A DNA stretch of 64,000 nt from Cymbidium sinense (GCA_021442155.1 CM038228.1:83085095-83149094), one strand, 5' to 3'; positions 11,062 to 22,405 are shown, numbered from the stretch's first letter. Notes: a model not told the origin generated them from the sequence alone. Program-made: numbers and translations.

Positions 11062-12169
11062 TCCTAATTAGATTTTACACATGATATAAAATATTTTAAT
11101 GATAGACAGATTTTCTATTTTTGCAAAATATTTTTAAATTTCAAATAAATAATTATTTATAATTATCATCAGTGTTATTACTAAAAAAAATAATGTATTA
11201 AAATCAAATAACAAATAACAAATTGCATCATGATAATGCTCTTATTTAAGAATTTGCTCATTGTTAAATCAAATAACAAATAATATATTTAGTGAAACAT
11301 CTCCAAATATTTGCAACCTCACTGAACAATATCTTCAAAGAAGATCAATTACAAACTTTCTTTGAGATAAAGGCACTCTCTCGTTTGCGCAAACATAATG
11401 CTTAAGAAATATTTGGGTCAACCTATATTTTTAGTGAAAGAGACTTTTACAAATATTGCTGCTTCAAAAACACCATTTTGATCATTCCTTATTAGAAGGA
11501 TGCCACTTATATAAACTGAGAAGATGGCATCATCAGATCATTGTGAAATTTATTGAACCGAGCTCAAGAGCTCTGTTTAAACCTTTATGAGATATATTGA
11601 CTTTGCATATGTTGGCATGCCTTTGATAAACATACACAAGCTTTAGTGAGGTCACTATAAAGAAAGATATATCTCTCACATTGCTAGGCCCTATGATTTT
11701 TTTTCTCATTTTGTGATTTTTTACGTAAAAATCTTATTATCTACCATCATTTTAATTATGTGTTTTGGATATTCTCATTAAACTAAAACTTAATTTATAT
11801 ATGTATCATTCTGAATATTTTAGCACATAATAGTTTGATGCTATCTGTAAGAATGATTCTAAGTATATTTCCACAATGGATGGCAATTAAACTCTTAATC
11901 AAGGAGAATATCACCTACTTAGTGAAGATAATCATATTTTAACCTTAGAAAAACATATCAAGGGGATAGAGAAACATCGGGATCAAATCTTTTAACTCTT
12001 GGTGAAAGAATAATAACAAAGGGTATCATCTCAATGTGAGTGAGAAAATAAGGTCTCCACTGATAACTTCTAGAAGGCACACTCTTGAGGAAACCTCAGC
12101 ATGAAGCAAAAAGTAGACAGGATTATCATTTGAAAAACTTAAAAAAAAAAAAAAAAAATAAGTGGTTAT

Positions 12170-12925
12170 TATAATCTCCACTTTTTAAAAATCTCAGAGT
12201 TAAAAAGCCTAAAATGTATAAGTATATCAAAAGTCTAAAAAAACTAACAGGTTCAAAAGGTATAAATATAATAAATTTTTTTTAAGGAGAAAGCTAAAAA
12301 GATATAAGTACATCAAAAATCTCGGAAGATAAAAATTTCAGAAAGTACAAATACAACACAATCTCAGAAGGCTTAAAATTTCAGAAGATACATATATATC
12401 AAAAAAACTCAAAAGACTAAAAACCTAAGAAGTATAAGTACATCAATAACCTTAGAAAACGAAAGCCTTAGAAAATATAATCGTACAAATATATTTAAAA
12501 AAGTTTAAAAATTAAATGCCTTAAAAAATATAAATATATCAAAAATCTTAGAAGCGAAGGCCTCAAAAAATACAAATATATCAAAAACTTTAGAAGTAAA
12601 AAAGCAATATAAGATACATATTTATCAAAAATTTTAATAAACAAAAGCCTTAAAATGTACATTATATCAAAAGCCTCAAAAGGGCAAAATCTCAAAAAAA
12701 TACAAGTGCATAAAAAATCCAAAAAACAAATGCCTTTGAAGATACATGCATATAAAACATCTCAAAAGACTAAAAACCTCATAAAATATATATACATCAA
12801 AAATCTTAGAAACAAAAAGTCTCAAAAAAATACAAGTATATTAAAAAGCTCCAAAGACAAAAGGTACAATTACATCAAAAATCATAGAAAATTAAAACTT
12901 TTAGAAAGTACCAATAGATTAAATT
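12170..12925. repeat. Degenerate A-rich minisatellite
   Basis: A loose repeat of about 50-60 bp, built around AAATCTTAGAAG, then AAAAGCCT, then ATACAAATATATCAAAAA, recurs roughly a dozen times with heavy divergence. It explains the open frames read on both strands (12,495-12,722 minus, 12,655-12,966 plus), which are lysine- or phenylalanine-rich and not genes. Confidence 0.7.
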
Positions 12926-12936
12926 CTTTCGAAGAC

Positions 12937-13487
12937 AAGGGGTGTTCATTCGGTTTTTTTTTATAGTGAATTTTTAAAATCAATTATTTTTAGATTCTCA
13001 AAAAGTTGGACTAGACCAATCAAATAGAATACAAAATCAAACAAACTAAATAATAATTTGATTTAATTATTTTTGTTTGATTTTAGATAAATTGAAGTTT
13101 ATTAGACTCAAAAATCATTTAACAAAATTTATATTCAATATGTATTTTTTTATTGCATAATGAACAAATAATAAGCAAGACATATATATATATATATATA
13201 TATAAAAGAAAGCAATTAGGTACTTTCATGTACTCAAAAATATTTAAAATTTTTATGATGGCTAAAAAACTTTACCAAGTTAATGAACAAATTCGGTTTA
13301 TTTGATTCCATCATAAATTTTATTTAATAAACTAATCCAAAAATCAAAAGCAAAAGTTTTCATTAATTAAAACTAAAATCTAAATTCCCAAGTTCAAAAT
13401 TGAACTAAATTGCTCAAAAATTTATATATATATATATATATATATATTTGATTTGGTTTAATTTTTCGATTAAAATCAAATAATGAT
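12937..13487. mobile_element. Possible hAT-like non-autonomous element
   Basis: The left end GGGGTGTTCATTCGGTTT is a pattern I associate with plant hAT-like small elements. The right end, read on the other strand, is GTGATCATTATTTGATTTT, a diverged match. The body is a run of ATTTGATTT/AAATCAAA words with two (TA)n tracts (13,182-13,204 and 13,423-13,447). No convincing 8-bp TSD was found. Confidence 0.35.
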
Positions 13488-13627
13488 CACAAATGATCTA
13501 TTTAGTTTACAGCTCAAAAAGAAAGGTTTATATGCAAGGAAATTTTCAAAAGTTATGATTTCATGTAGATTTTATATATTTTCAAACAACATAAGTTTAA
13601 AGTCTGAAAATAGATGACAAATGATAT

Positions 13628-13952
13628 ATTATCCTAAAATTAGATCAATCAAGCACGAATCTTGAGGTAACGTATTTTAGAATATTTTAGAATTAAATTT
13701 AGAATCACAAGAACTCTAATTTTAATAAATTTATAACCAAACTGAATGTATCGATCAAATGGAACAATTAGCACCAAGAATTGTTCAATCCAAATTATCC
13801 TAAAATCAAATTAATCAAGCATGAATCTTGAGGTAACGTATTTTAGAATTAAATTTAGAATCACCGGAACTCTAATTTTAATAAATTTATAACTAAACTG
13901 AATGTATCGATGAAATGAAACTATTAACACCAAGAATTATTCAATCCAAATT
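13628..13952. repeat. Tandem duplication of 166 bp
   Basis: 13,628-13,793 is repeated at 13,794-13,952 at high identity, both copies beginning ATTATCCTAAAAT and ending near CAATCCAAATT. The second copy lacks a 10-bp AATATTTTAG step that is itself doubled in the first. No coding content. Confidence 0.88.
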
Positions 13953-14556
13953 GAAATGAACTTAAATCAAGCACTTCGAAAACTTCAAAGAATTAATTAA
14001 AATATTTTTTTGAATATTATATGTTTATAATCGAATCAAGCGGCTTAATGAAAAGAATCTAACGAACCTAACATCGCTTAAATCTGAGATTGTTAATACA
14101 TTTAAATGTTGAAAGAATGATTTATGATCAAAAGAATCCACATGGATCATCCAAAAAAAGTCTTTTAAAATTTCGGTTAAATTTACTAAAATGTTCATCT
14201 TAAAATTCTTTAAGTATTATCTCATTCTCATCATGAAAGGAGAAGAAGTTAAAGGGCTAAGTTTAAAAACATGAAACTAGCTACTACTAGCAACTATCAC
14301 CGATCACCACTAATAACTATTATAGTCTGACCAGCATCATACAACTGTTGTTGCTTCTTTCTTGGCAGTTGTGACCTAATTTTATATAACAAAAGATAAA
14401 CAAATTCTATATAACTTTAGCTATGTATTAGATTATTTTGACTAAGCTAAATTGTATGATTTTTTCACATTTTAAGATTTTCACATAAAAATCTTGCTAT
14501 CTCCCTCTCATTACTTTTAACTATGTGTATACTAATTATTCTCATTAAACTAAGAC

Positions 14557-15536
14557 AAGAGCCCCCAATCAGAAGGGCATTTGTTGCTTAATTGCGCTGG
14601 CATGATGAAATGCCCCCCTAATCTAAAATTAGTTTACAAACCCGGCATGCAGACCTACCACTGGCTCATATATATGATTGAAGGGAAGTGCAGAGTGTAC
14701 GTAGGCATGGATCACACGCTCGCTTTAATGGCAATCACCTCTTTTTATGGGGCCATAGAATTATAATCCACTTTGATTAAGATGATAATCACATACTTTA
14801 CAGATGGTCTTAGGCTTAGTTTTTGATGGTTCAAAGTAAATGGTTGAAATTGAATGGAGAGCTAAATGTATTCTGAAGGGAAGTTTTAATTATTTTTATA
14901 GTTTTTTTTTAAATTTATCTGTTTTAATTTAGAATTTTTACAGTATTCAGTATAATACTTCAACTCATCAAATTTGAATTGATTTTAATTTAGCATCAAT
15001 TTTATCATTTCTTTTCATGTGGATATAGGTTGAGAAAATCTTTTTCTAAGAGCATTTATAGAATTTTTACGGTTAATACGAATATTTCATATCACTTCAA
15101 ATTAATTGCATTGATACTAAGAACAAATGAACACTCTGATGAAAAACTTCACTGCCAGTTTTTCATCATAAGAAATAATTCTATAATTTATCGTTCCATT
15201 TTTTCATTTATTATTTTTTTAATATGATACACCGATAGCCTGTCTAACTTGTGTCAGGTGCGTGACAAATACGTATCAATCATGCATGTGACGAACAGTA
15301 CATATTTTACTATTATTAAATATTAGTGCATCATAACACCTAATCCAAACTAGACGCTAAAGTGCAGCACTATGATCTTGGAAGCCAAACTCTCAACTTC
15401 ACAATAAAATCCTGAATCAAAAGAAGCATATCCAAGTCTCCTATGACGTGCTCTCTCACTGTACAGAAAGCTAGTTTACCGACCAAACTTGAGCAGGACA
15501 TGACTAAGTACTCTTTCAGAATCTTTCAGCTAACAT
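14557..15536. other. No convincing gene
   Basis: A 61-codon frame at 14,581-14,766 and a 65-codon frame at 15,030-15,227 are present but show no family signature, signal peptide or codon bias. The first region is slightly GC-richer and could be a gene fragment. I would not call either a gene. Confidence 0.4.
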
Positions 15537-15550
15537 AAAGCTATACTGTC

Positions 15551-16266
15551 ACCCACATCTCTTAGCTCGGTTGGCAAGGGTGATTTAGATACGTTCCTTC
15601 AAATTAAATACCCGATTGAATGCTACAGATAGATATAACGATATCCTCACCAACAAAATGTGTATAGGGTCACAAAAGCTCTTGTCATTCGAAAGAGCAT
15701 GTATTGTTTGCAACTAAACGTTTAACACTAACATACATTTCAAGCCGATATATAAACAAATGAACATTAACAATCATTTGTTCGATGTCGATTTAACTCA
15801 AATAAAAAAATTATATTATATTATATTATTACTATTATTATTTATTACTATTATTATTATTGTATTATTATTATTTTTATTTATTACTATTATTATTATT
15901 ATTATTATTTTATTACTATTATTTTTATTTATTATATTATTATTATTATTATTATTATTATTTTATTATTATTATTATTTTATTATTATTATATATATAT
16001 CTAACACATTTACATATCACAAACGAAATACTAGCAATGGTTAAAATTTTATTTAAAAGACGTAGCTCAATCCTCCTCTGACGTGCTCTTGGTACAAATG
16101 TCACCGCTTGTTTAGTTAAACGAAATAATAAGAACAAACATTTCAAGTTCGATATATAACGAAATAACACTAACAAAACAATCAAATGAACGAAACACAA
16201 CAAGAGTTTTGTTCCAAGCTCGCTCGCTTTACACCTTGGGTGGATACCCATTGCAAAAAAAAAAAA
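15551..16266 (+). mobile_element. SINE-headed retroposon with 14-bp TSD and internal TTA expansion
   Basis: AAAGCTATACTGTC occurs at 15,537-15,550 and 16,267-16,280, flanking a segment that ends in poly-A (about 16,255-16,269). Just inside the left end is a Pol III A-box-like TTAGCTCGGTTGGCAAGG. The first 30 or so bases resemble the head of the SINE at 43,056-43,222. At 716 bp it is far longer than a normal SINE, partly because of the TTA/ATT tract at 15,811-16,000. A block around CATTTCAAG, then CGATATATA, occurs on both sides of that tract (15,736 and 16,139), so the body may include an internal duplication. All reading frames through the TTA tract are artefacts. Confidence 0.7.
15811..16000 (+). 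repeat. TTA/ATT microsatellite
   Basis: About 190 bp of nearly uninterrupted TTA/ATT triplets with occasional TAC or TTTT interruptions, inside the retroposon. It creates long isoleucine, leucine or tyrosine frames that are not genes. Confidence 0.95.
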
Positions 16267-16280
16267 AAAGCTATACTGTC

Positions 16281-16669
16281 GGCAATTAATACAATTTTCT
16301 GAGCTTGGAAGCTATGGGACGGTAAGCCAGAAAAGTTGGTTAGCAGAAGATTAGCTTAATATATTAGGATTAGTGTTCAGTAGATAAGCATTGATTGTGA
16401 GGGTGGCAAGGAAGGATAGTTCTTTATTGCCGTCCTTACGTTTGTGGACATGCTTCTATTCTGTACTGCTGAATCTAAGCACTTGAAGCCACAAATTTCG
16501 ACATGTTCTTCATTTCTAATCTTATCTAATGAAAGAACCACAGAAGTATATATTGAAGCGGCATTAATACATGCATTTATCCTGTGTATAGAAATGGACT
16601 CTAGAAGTGTCAGCTTCTTATTACTGTAAAATCAGAAGATAGGTGTTTTTTACAGTGGAGACTAGAAAT
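16281..16669. other. Possible low-copy intergenic sequence
   Basis: Between the retroposon and the LTR element lies balanced-composition DNA with a 61-codon frame (16,444-16,629) that resembles nothing known to me. It is not obviously repetitive, so it may be original low-copy sequence. Confidence 0.35.
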
Positions 16670-16674
16670 AGGTG

Positions 16675-17630
16675 TGATATGGCTCTCAAAATACCACTAG
16701 TCAAAGCACAAATCTTGATGTCGAAACCGAGCATGATTTTGAGTCATACCGATCGAGATCAAGACTTAAATATCATCGAATCTTTGGGACATCAATAAAT
16801 CTCAAAACACTCTCAAATATGGAGTGTTTATAAAATCGAAGGCCTCGACGAAATGGATCTAACGAGCCTAAGATCTCATAATTCCGACTTCATTTGAGCA
16901 TCTAAATGCTCAAAATACATCAAATGATCAAGGAATCATCCCGAGCCGTCCGATCGAGGGGGTGGTACGCTTTACATGAATTTACAAGCCGCTCTCATCC
17001 CATCTATAACACCTTCATTCCTCATGAAGGGGGGCCAAGTGAAGAGGAGTCAAAACAAGTGAAGAAGAGGAGCCACCGCCGACGGTCAACCACCACCACC
17101 GCCGGCCACCGCTGGCCGATCCTTGCCGCCACACCGCCAAGCAAGGAAGAAGAGGAAGAGCCCGAAAGCAAGGAAGAGAAGAAGCAAGTCAAGAAAAGGA
17201 AGAGTCCGAAAGGAAGAAGAAAAGCCCAAGGAGGAGGAAGAGAGAGCTCAAAGATCCTCCAAGCAAGATCGCACTAAGCAAGATTACTCCGCCGGGCCAT
17301 CAACCATCGCCACCGCCACGCCGCCACTAATTGTACCAGATTCCCGCCGAAGTTACCCCAAGATCTCCACCATCAAGAATAATTACAACTGATCATTGTT
17401 ACACGCTTGTTATTCCTCTCTCATATGCAATTGAATCCCCGTTATCGAAGATTTTGTACTCAAACAGATACATAGTGGAAGTTTTTATCACAGCCCCGTT
17501 TTTTTTTCCCCTTTTCGAGGTTTTCCACGTTAAAAATTCCTGAGTGTCTCTATTCGCTTCTTAATTTGTGTGGACTTCACAACAATAAGCGTAAACTTTC
17601 ACTCTACCGCTGACCGGTAGCACGCTTACT
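16675..17630 (+). repeat. 5' LTR of the non-coding LTR element
   Basis: It aligns with 21,497-22,405 through shared blocks such as TTGAGCATCTAAATGCTC, the purine-rich GAAGAAGAGGAAGAG stretch and GCGTAAACTTTCACTCT. The TATA position reads TATAAC (17,005-17,010), where the other LTR has TATAAAT, so this copy's promoter looks damaged. The right boundary is uncertain by about 10 bases. The 123- and 89-codon frames over the purine-rich block are lysine/glutamate/arginine low-complexity sequence, not genes. Confidence 0.8.
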
Positions 17631-17878
17631 GCCAGGAAGTCGATTCCCATTATTTCATCTTATGACAACCAAGTTTTCCAACAAGATCAAAATCACCATC
17701 GAGGTGGAGCATTTCAAGCTTTTAAAGAGCGCAAGAATGAAGATTCATCAAACTTTGTTCCTTCAGATTCTCAAACTGGGGCAACTCTTAATCTCAAAAG
17801 ATAAGCAAGTCAAGAACACCAAATGAAAAGGCAAAGATCAAAGTCAACTCGCTACAAGCTCATACAACTATTCGATTC

Positions 17879-19705
17879 TTCCATACGTTAACGCCATCGA
17901 GTAAACACTCACTACAACCCAGATAGTCAAAACGCCCTTGGTGGACTTCCCCGACCTTCCATACGTTAACGCCATCGAGTAAACACTCGACTAACAACCC
18001 AGATAGTCAAAACGCCCTTGGTGGACTCCGATCTTTCCATACGTTAACGCCATCGAGTAAACACTCGACTAACAACCTGTGAAAGGTCAAAACGCCCTTG
18101 GACTCGCGATCTTTTCCATACGCAGCACGTCATCGAGCAAAGCTCGACAAACAACCTGTGAAAGGTCAAAACGCCCTGTGGACTTCGCGATCTTTCCATA
18201 CGCAGCAGCCATCGAGTAAAAGCTGACAAACAACCGTGAAAGGTCAAACACTCCATGTTAATGCCATCGGATAACACTCGAAAACAACTCGATGTCTCAT
18301 CGGCCGGCCACCAATTGCCGACTCATCATTGCCACCGCTGACTATCGCCATAATCTCGATTATCACATTGTCCGTATTATCCATATTGACATCGACGTTG
18401 CTGCCACTGCCGACTACTGCTGGCCACCACCTTCTGGCCGCTAACCCTTACTGGCGTCAGCTGACTACTGCTGCCGGCTACCGGCCACCATCAGTATCTC
18501 CGCTGTCACCATCATCGCTGGTCATCCTCGCTTAACTGACGCCACGCTGGAAAAACGCCCCAGGATTTCACGGATCTTCCATACGGCACGCCATCGAAAG
18601 CTCGACAACAACCGTGAGGTCAAAACCCCAGGGACTTCCAAGGATCTTCCATACCAGCACGCCATCGAGCAAAAGCTCGACAAACAACCCAGAAAGGTCA
18701 AACTTGTACCCACATGTTAATGCCATCGATAACACTGACAAACAACCGGATAACACTCGAACAACCGGATGGGTCAAAATCTCATCGTCGTCACCCGCCG
18801 TCTACCATCATCGTCCGCGCCAGGCCATCGGCCAATCTCGCCCGTCATCACCATTATCGCCGGTCATCGCTGATTCGCGGCGTCGGTCGCCCGCGTCGAC
18901 AACCATTACCGATTCGCTGCCGACCACCCACTGTAGCCATATATATGGCCGGTCGCCTTCTGCCGTCTGGTCACTGCGCTAACTATCGCCGGCAATCTTG
19001 CCGGTCATCATATTGTCGCCCGGTCATCCGTACTACCGTCGCCGTCGCTGCCGACCATCGCAGCTCGCCGCGGTCGCCATTGTCGGTCATCCGTAGCTGT
19101 CGGCGCCGATCGCCCGTCGACCACCTCAGCCATTCAATTTGACCTCTTCCATACGGGTTAACGTCATCGAGTAAAAACTCTGACTAACAACCAGGGATAA
19201 AAACGTCTGGTGGACTTCCCGACTCTTCCATACGGGTTGCGTCGTGGTAAAACTTCGACTAATAACCGGAAAGGTCAAAGGTCCTGTGGACTTCCGCATA
19301 CGCGGGTTAATGTCATGAGCAAAACTTCGACAAACAACTCGGGGAAAGGTCAAAAGGTCGCGTGGACTTCCGGCCTCTTCCATACGTTAGCGTCGGCGAA
19401 TAATATTCAAATAACTAGGAAAGGTCAAAACTTTGTACCGCTGCGTCGCCGGGTAACACGACAAACAACCGGATAGGTCAAAATCTCGGATTCAATTCGA
19501 CCTCTTCCATGCAGGTTGCGTCGTAACACTCGACAAATAACTGACGGGTCAAAATCCTCATATTCAATTGACCTCTTCCATAGTTGCGTCATCGGGTCAC
19601 ACGACAAACAACCTCGACGGGTCAAAGATCCTGCAATTCAATTGACCCCTTCCATAGTTAACGTCATCGAAGTCACACTCGACAAACAACCTCGGATAGG
19701 TCAAA
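17879..19705 (+). repeat. Minisatellite family A, about 16 copies of 70-80 bp
   Basis: The unit begins TCTTCCATACG, continues GTTAACGCCATCGAGTAAA then ACTCGAC then AACAACC, and ends GGTCAAAACG plus TGGACTTCC. Copies start near 17,879, 17,956, 18,034, 18,113, 18,192, 18,567, 18,646, 19,143, 19,225, 19,376, 19,503, 19,574 and 19,648, with weaker ones between. The array is broken by two blocks of family B. Copies differ mainly by 1-4 base gaps. Confidence 0.85.
18300..19125 (+). repeat. Family B blocks, ATCGCCGGTCATC-like short repeats
   Basis: Two blocks (about 18,300-18,535 and 18,780-19,125) and a shorter one near 19,710-19,800 consist of loosely repeated CCG/TCATCG/GCCGGTCATC words. They interrupt the family A array. 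Predicted proteins here are serine/proline/arginine low-complexity artefacts. Confidence 0.7.
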
Positions 19706-19829
19706 GATCCGTCGGCCGCCAACCCGCCGTCGCCCAATTCGCTTGCCAACCCGTCGGTAGCCGCCGCCACCGCGCCTCCAATCCGGACGATCCGACGGGA
19801 CCCGGCGCCGGACGGGAAGCGGAATCGAC

Positions 19830-20720
19830 GTGTCGTGGGCCTTGATCGCCACGACGATCAACCGGACGATCGCCGGGCGGCCGGAAGCGAACCGACGTCA
19901 TGGGCGCGATCGCCTCTAACGAGCGATCCGGACGATCGCCGGGGGAAGCCGGAACCGACGTGTCGTGGGCGCGATTAACCCGACGATCCGAAGGACGATC
20001 GCCGGACGAGGCGGAAGCGAACCACGACGGCGTCGCTGGGCCTTGATCGCCTCTCGGACGATCCGGCGGGACCGATCGCCGGTGGCCGGGAACCACGTCG
20101 TGGGCCTTGATCGCCCTCCCAACGGACGGTCCGGCGGGGCGATCGCCGGACGAGGCGGAACCGGAACCGACGTCGCGTGGCCTTGATCGCCTCTAACAGG
20201 CAATCAAACGGGACGATGCCGGGAAGAGGAAGCCACGACGTCGTGGGCCTTGATCCTCCAACCAGACGGTCCGACGGGGCCATTAAACCGGACGAGGCCG
20301 GGAAACCGGAACCACGACGTCGTGGGCCTTGATCGCCTCTAACAGACAATCAACCGGGACGATGGCCGGGAAAGTAGGAAGCGGAACCACGACGTCATGG
20401 GCCTTTCGCCTCTAACCCGATCCAAGCCGGGACCGATCGCCGGACGGAGGCCGGAACCTGACGTCAGTGGGCCATCGCCTCTAACGAACCGATCAACGGA
20501 CGATCCCGGGGCCGGAAGCGGAACCACGGCGTCGGTGACGCCATCAGCTAACGACGATCAAGCGGACCGATCGCCGGGGCGAAGCCGGAATGACGTCACG
20601 TGGGCCTTGATCGCCTCTAACCAGACGGCGTACGGCCGTCGCCGGACGAGTGGCCGGAATGACGTCGGTGGGCGCCTCCTCGATCGCCTCTTGATCGCCC
20701 TCTTGATCGCCTCCAAAGGA
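19830..20720 (+). repeat. Minisatellite family C, about 13 copies of 65-75 bp
   Basis: The unit contains CGTCGTGGGCCTTGATCGCC, then TCTAAC, then GACGATC, then CGCCGGACGAGGCCGGAA. Copies recur near 19,835, 19,899, 19,961, 20,030, 20,095, 20,170, 20,240, 20,318, 20,392, 20,462, 20,530, 20,592 and 20,663. It is very GC- and CpG-rich compared with the rest of the window. Long frames on both strands are produced by the repeat. Confidence 0.88.
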
Positions 20721-20769
20721 CCCTCACTCAAGAAGAAAGGGAAAGGGGAAAGGTGTGCCTCTCCCTCCT

Positions 20770-20800
20770 ACCCTAGGGGGGTATTTATAGCCCCCCACAG
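20770..20800 (+). promoter_or_regulatory. TATA-like site with symmetrical G/C flanks inside the LTR element
   Basis: GGGGGGTATTTATAGCCCCCC places a TATA-like core between a G run and its complementary C run at about 20,776-20,796, which also makes a short hairpin. It follows the end of family C repeats. It could be an internal promoter or a remnant of another LTR. No transcript can be shown from sequence. Confidence 0.35.
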
Positions 20801-20959
20801 GGGCAAAAGGGTAAAAATTTCTCAAAAAACGGCTCAAAATGGTACAAAGCTCAAAAATAAACAAACGGCTCAAAATGGCTAAAATCCCTCAAAAAGGGGC
20901 AGGTGGTATCCGTACATGTGCCAGCCTTGCATGACCATAGCCTTGTATGCAAATGCCAG

Positions 20960-21150
20960 CTGACCTCCGACACCCGTTCAAGGTGTCAGCGACGGGGCCG
21001 TCAGTGACGGACCGTCCGGGCCGGTCGTCCTTGACGACCGTCGCCGCGACGGACCGTCGCGACCCGGACCGTCAGCATGACGACCGTCAGCGACCGACCG
21101 TCCATGACGAACCAGTGTCGACCGCGACCGTGACGGCCCATGACGCGACC
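20960..21150 (+). repeat. Family D, GACCGTC/GACGG short palindromic repeats
   Basis: GACCGTC, its complement GACGGTC and variants recur every 10-25 bases through this stretch, giving many small potential hairpins. The frames at 20,947-21,319 on both strands arise from this repeat. Confidence 0.7.
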
Positions 21151-21496
21151 CGTCATGGCGTAGCCACGCAGCGAGGTGAACCTGCTGGCCGCCACGGGCC
21201 AAACGGTATGAACCCTCAGCGCCGCGCCAAGGCCGACCCAGCCTTGCATATGACCGGCGCCACGGCGCCGCAGTCTCACGCCTGAAAACTTGCAGTATCC
21301 AAATAGATCGTAACCTCAAAATCTCACTGCGCTACACATCTACTTCTACAATCATAATTTTGTATTTTTATGATAATTTATTCTCTCAAAATATATGATT
21401 CATGGGCCCGCACGTTTTGTAGAAGAACTCGTTATTTTCGAGCATTTGACATATATTTTTGAATGATTAAAATGTCATCCAAAAAATAAGAGCAAC

Positions 21497-22405
21497 CGAT
21501 ATCTCAAAATACCACTAAAAAGCCAAATCTTGATGTCAAAGATATGATTTTGAGTCAATACCGTCGAGATCAAGACTTGAAAATATCATGGAATCTTTGG
21601 GACATCAATTAAATCTCAAAACAGCTCTCAAATATGGAGTGTTTATAGTCAAATCGAGCGTCTCGACGAGCCGGATCTAACGAGCCTAAGATCTCATAAT
21701 TCCGACTTCATTTGAGCATCTAAATGCTCAAAATACATCAAATGATCGAAGGAATCATCCCCGAGCCGTCCGTCGAGGGGAGTACACATGAATTTACAAG
21801 AATGCCCCTCATCTATAAATACCATTCTCACATGAAGGGGAGGCCAAGCAAGTGAAGAGAGGAGGCTGAAACAAGTGAAGAAGAAGCACCGTGATTAGTG
21901 CCACCATAGCCGACCGTGGGATCCCTTGCCGTCAATCGCCCGCAAGGAAGAAGAGGAAGAGCACAAGGAAGAAGAAGAAGAGTCAAGGAAGAAAAGGAAG
22001 AGTCCGAGGAAGAAGAGGAAAAGCCAGTGAGGAGGAAGAGAGAGAGCTCAAAGCTTGAAGATCCTCCAAGCAAGATCGCCAAGATTGCACTCATCGTGAC
22101 ATCAACCGTCGCCAGGATCTTGTCGTCATTAATTGTACCTGTATTCCGTAGGAAGTTCTCCACATCCGTGATGATTACAACATCGTTATTCTGGCGGTTA
22201 TTATTCCTCTCTCATATCTTCTGTAATCTGTTATCGGAAGATTTGTACTCTGAAACAGATACATAGTGGAAGCTTTTCTTTAGGCGTGGTTTCCCCTCGA
22301 GGTTTTCGTTAAAAATTTCTGCTATTTCTTTAATTACGCGTGTGTCTTTGGGCTTCAATGAGGCTAAAGGCGTAAACTTTCACTCTGCGGTTTCTAGACG
22401 CAACA
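21497..22405 (+). repeat. 3' LTR of the non-coding LTR element
   Basis: Partner of the 5' LTR, with an intact-looking TATAAAT at 21,814-21,820 about 310 bp into the repeat. It ends CGCAACA at 22,405, followed by the TSD AGGTG. Frames across the purine-rich middle (21,828-22,266) are artefacts. Confidence 0.8.

Larger units (their letters stand above)
11508..14556 (+). mobile_element. Possible ruined LTR retroelement
   Basis: Segments 11,691-11,795 and 14,453-14,556 resemble each other, sharing TATGATTTTTT, AAAATCTT, TATGTG and ATTCTCATTAAACTAA in the same order, as two LTR 3' ends would. After the first copy, at about 11,832-11,855, a sequence resembles the TTGGCGCC...CTGTGGGAA block that follows the 5' LTR in many plant Gypsy elements. 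TATATAAA at 11,508-11,515 could be the LTR promoter. No gag or pol domain is readable. The interior holds a degenerate tandem array, a possible hAT-like element and a 166-bp duplication. Termini and TSDs were not found. Confidence 0.3.
16675..22405 (+). mobile_element. Non-autonomous LTR retroelement packed with GC-rich minisatellites
   Basis: Two similar direct repeats of about 0.9 kb bound the element. It starts TGATAT, ends CGCAACA, and is flanked by the 5-bp duplication AGGTG (16,670-16,674 and 22,406-22,410). No gag, protease, reverse transcriptase, RNase H or integrase is readable in any frame. Instead the interior holds four kinds of short GC-rich repeats, so it resembles the non-coding LARD class that must borrow proteins from another element. 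A primer-binding site could not be identified after the 5' LTR. A weak purine run (AAAAAATAAGAG) precedes the 3' LTR. The two LTRs differ by many small indels, so the insertion is either not recent or the sequence contains errors. Confidence 0.82.

Noticed and set aside
12495..12966. Frames of 75 and 103 codons on opposite strands
   Set aside because: Both are translations of an A-rich degenerate minisatellite.
14581..14766. 61-codon frame starting MLLNCAGMMKCPPN
   Set aside because: No homology recognised, no clear promoter or splice context. Insufficient to call a gene.
15760..16251. Leu/Ile/Tyr-rich frames that look like membrane proteins
   Set aside because: They are translations of the TTA microsatellite.
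16906..17392. Lys/Glu/Arg-rich 123- and 89-codon frames
   Set aside because: They coincide with the purine-rich part of an LTR and are not preserved as the same frame in the partner LTR.
19126..21319. Numerous 60-160 codon frames on both strands
   Set aside because: All run through GC-rich tandem repeats. Stop-poor composition explains them, and the predicted proteins are low-complexity Arg/Pro/Asp/Ser.
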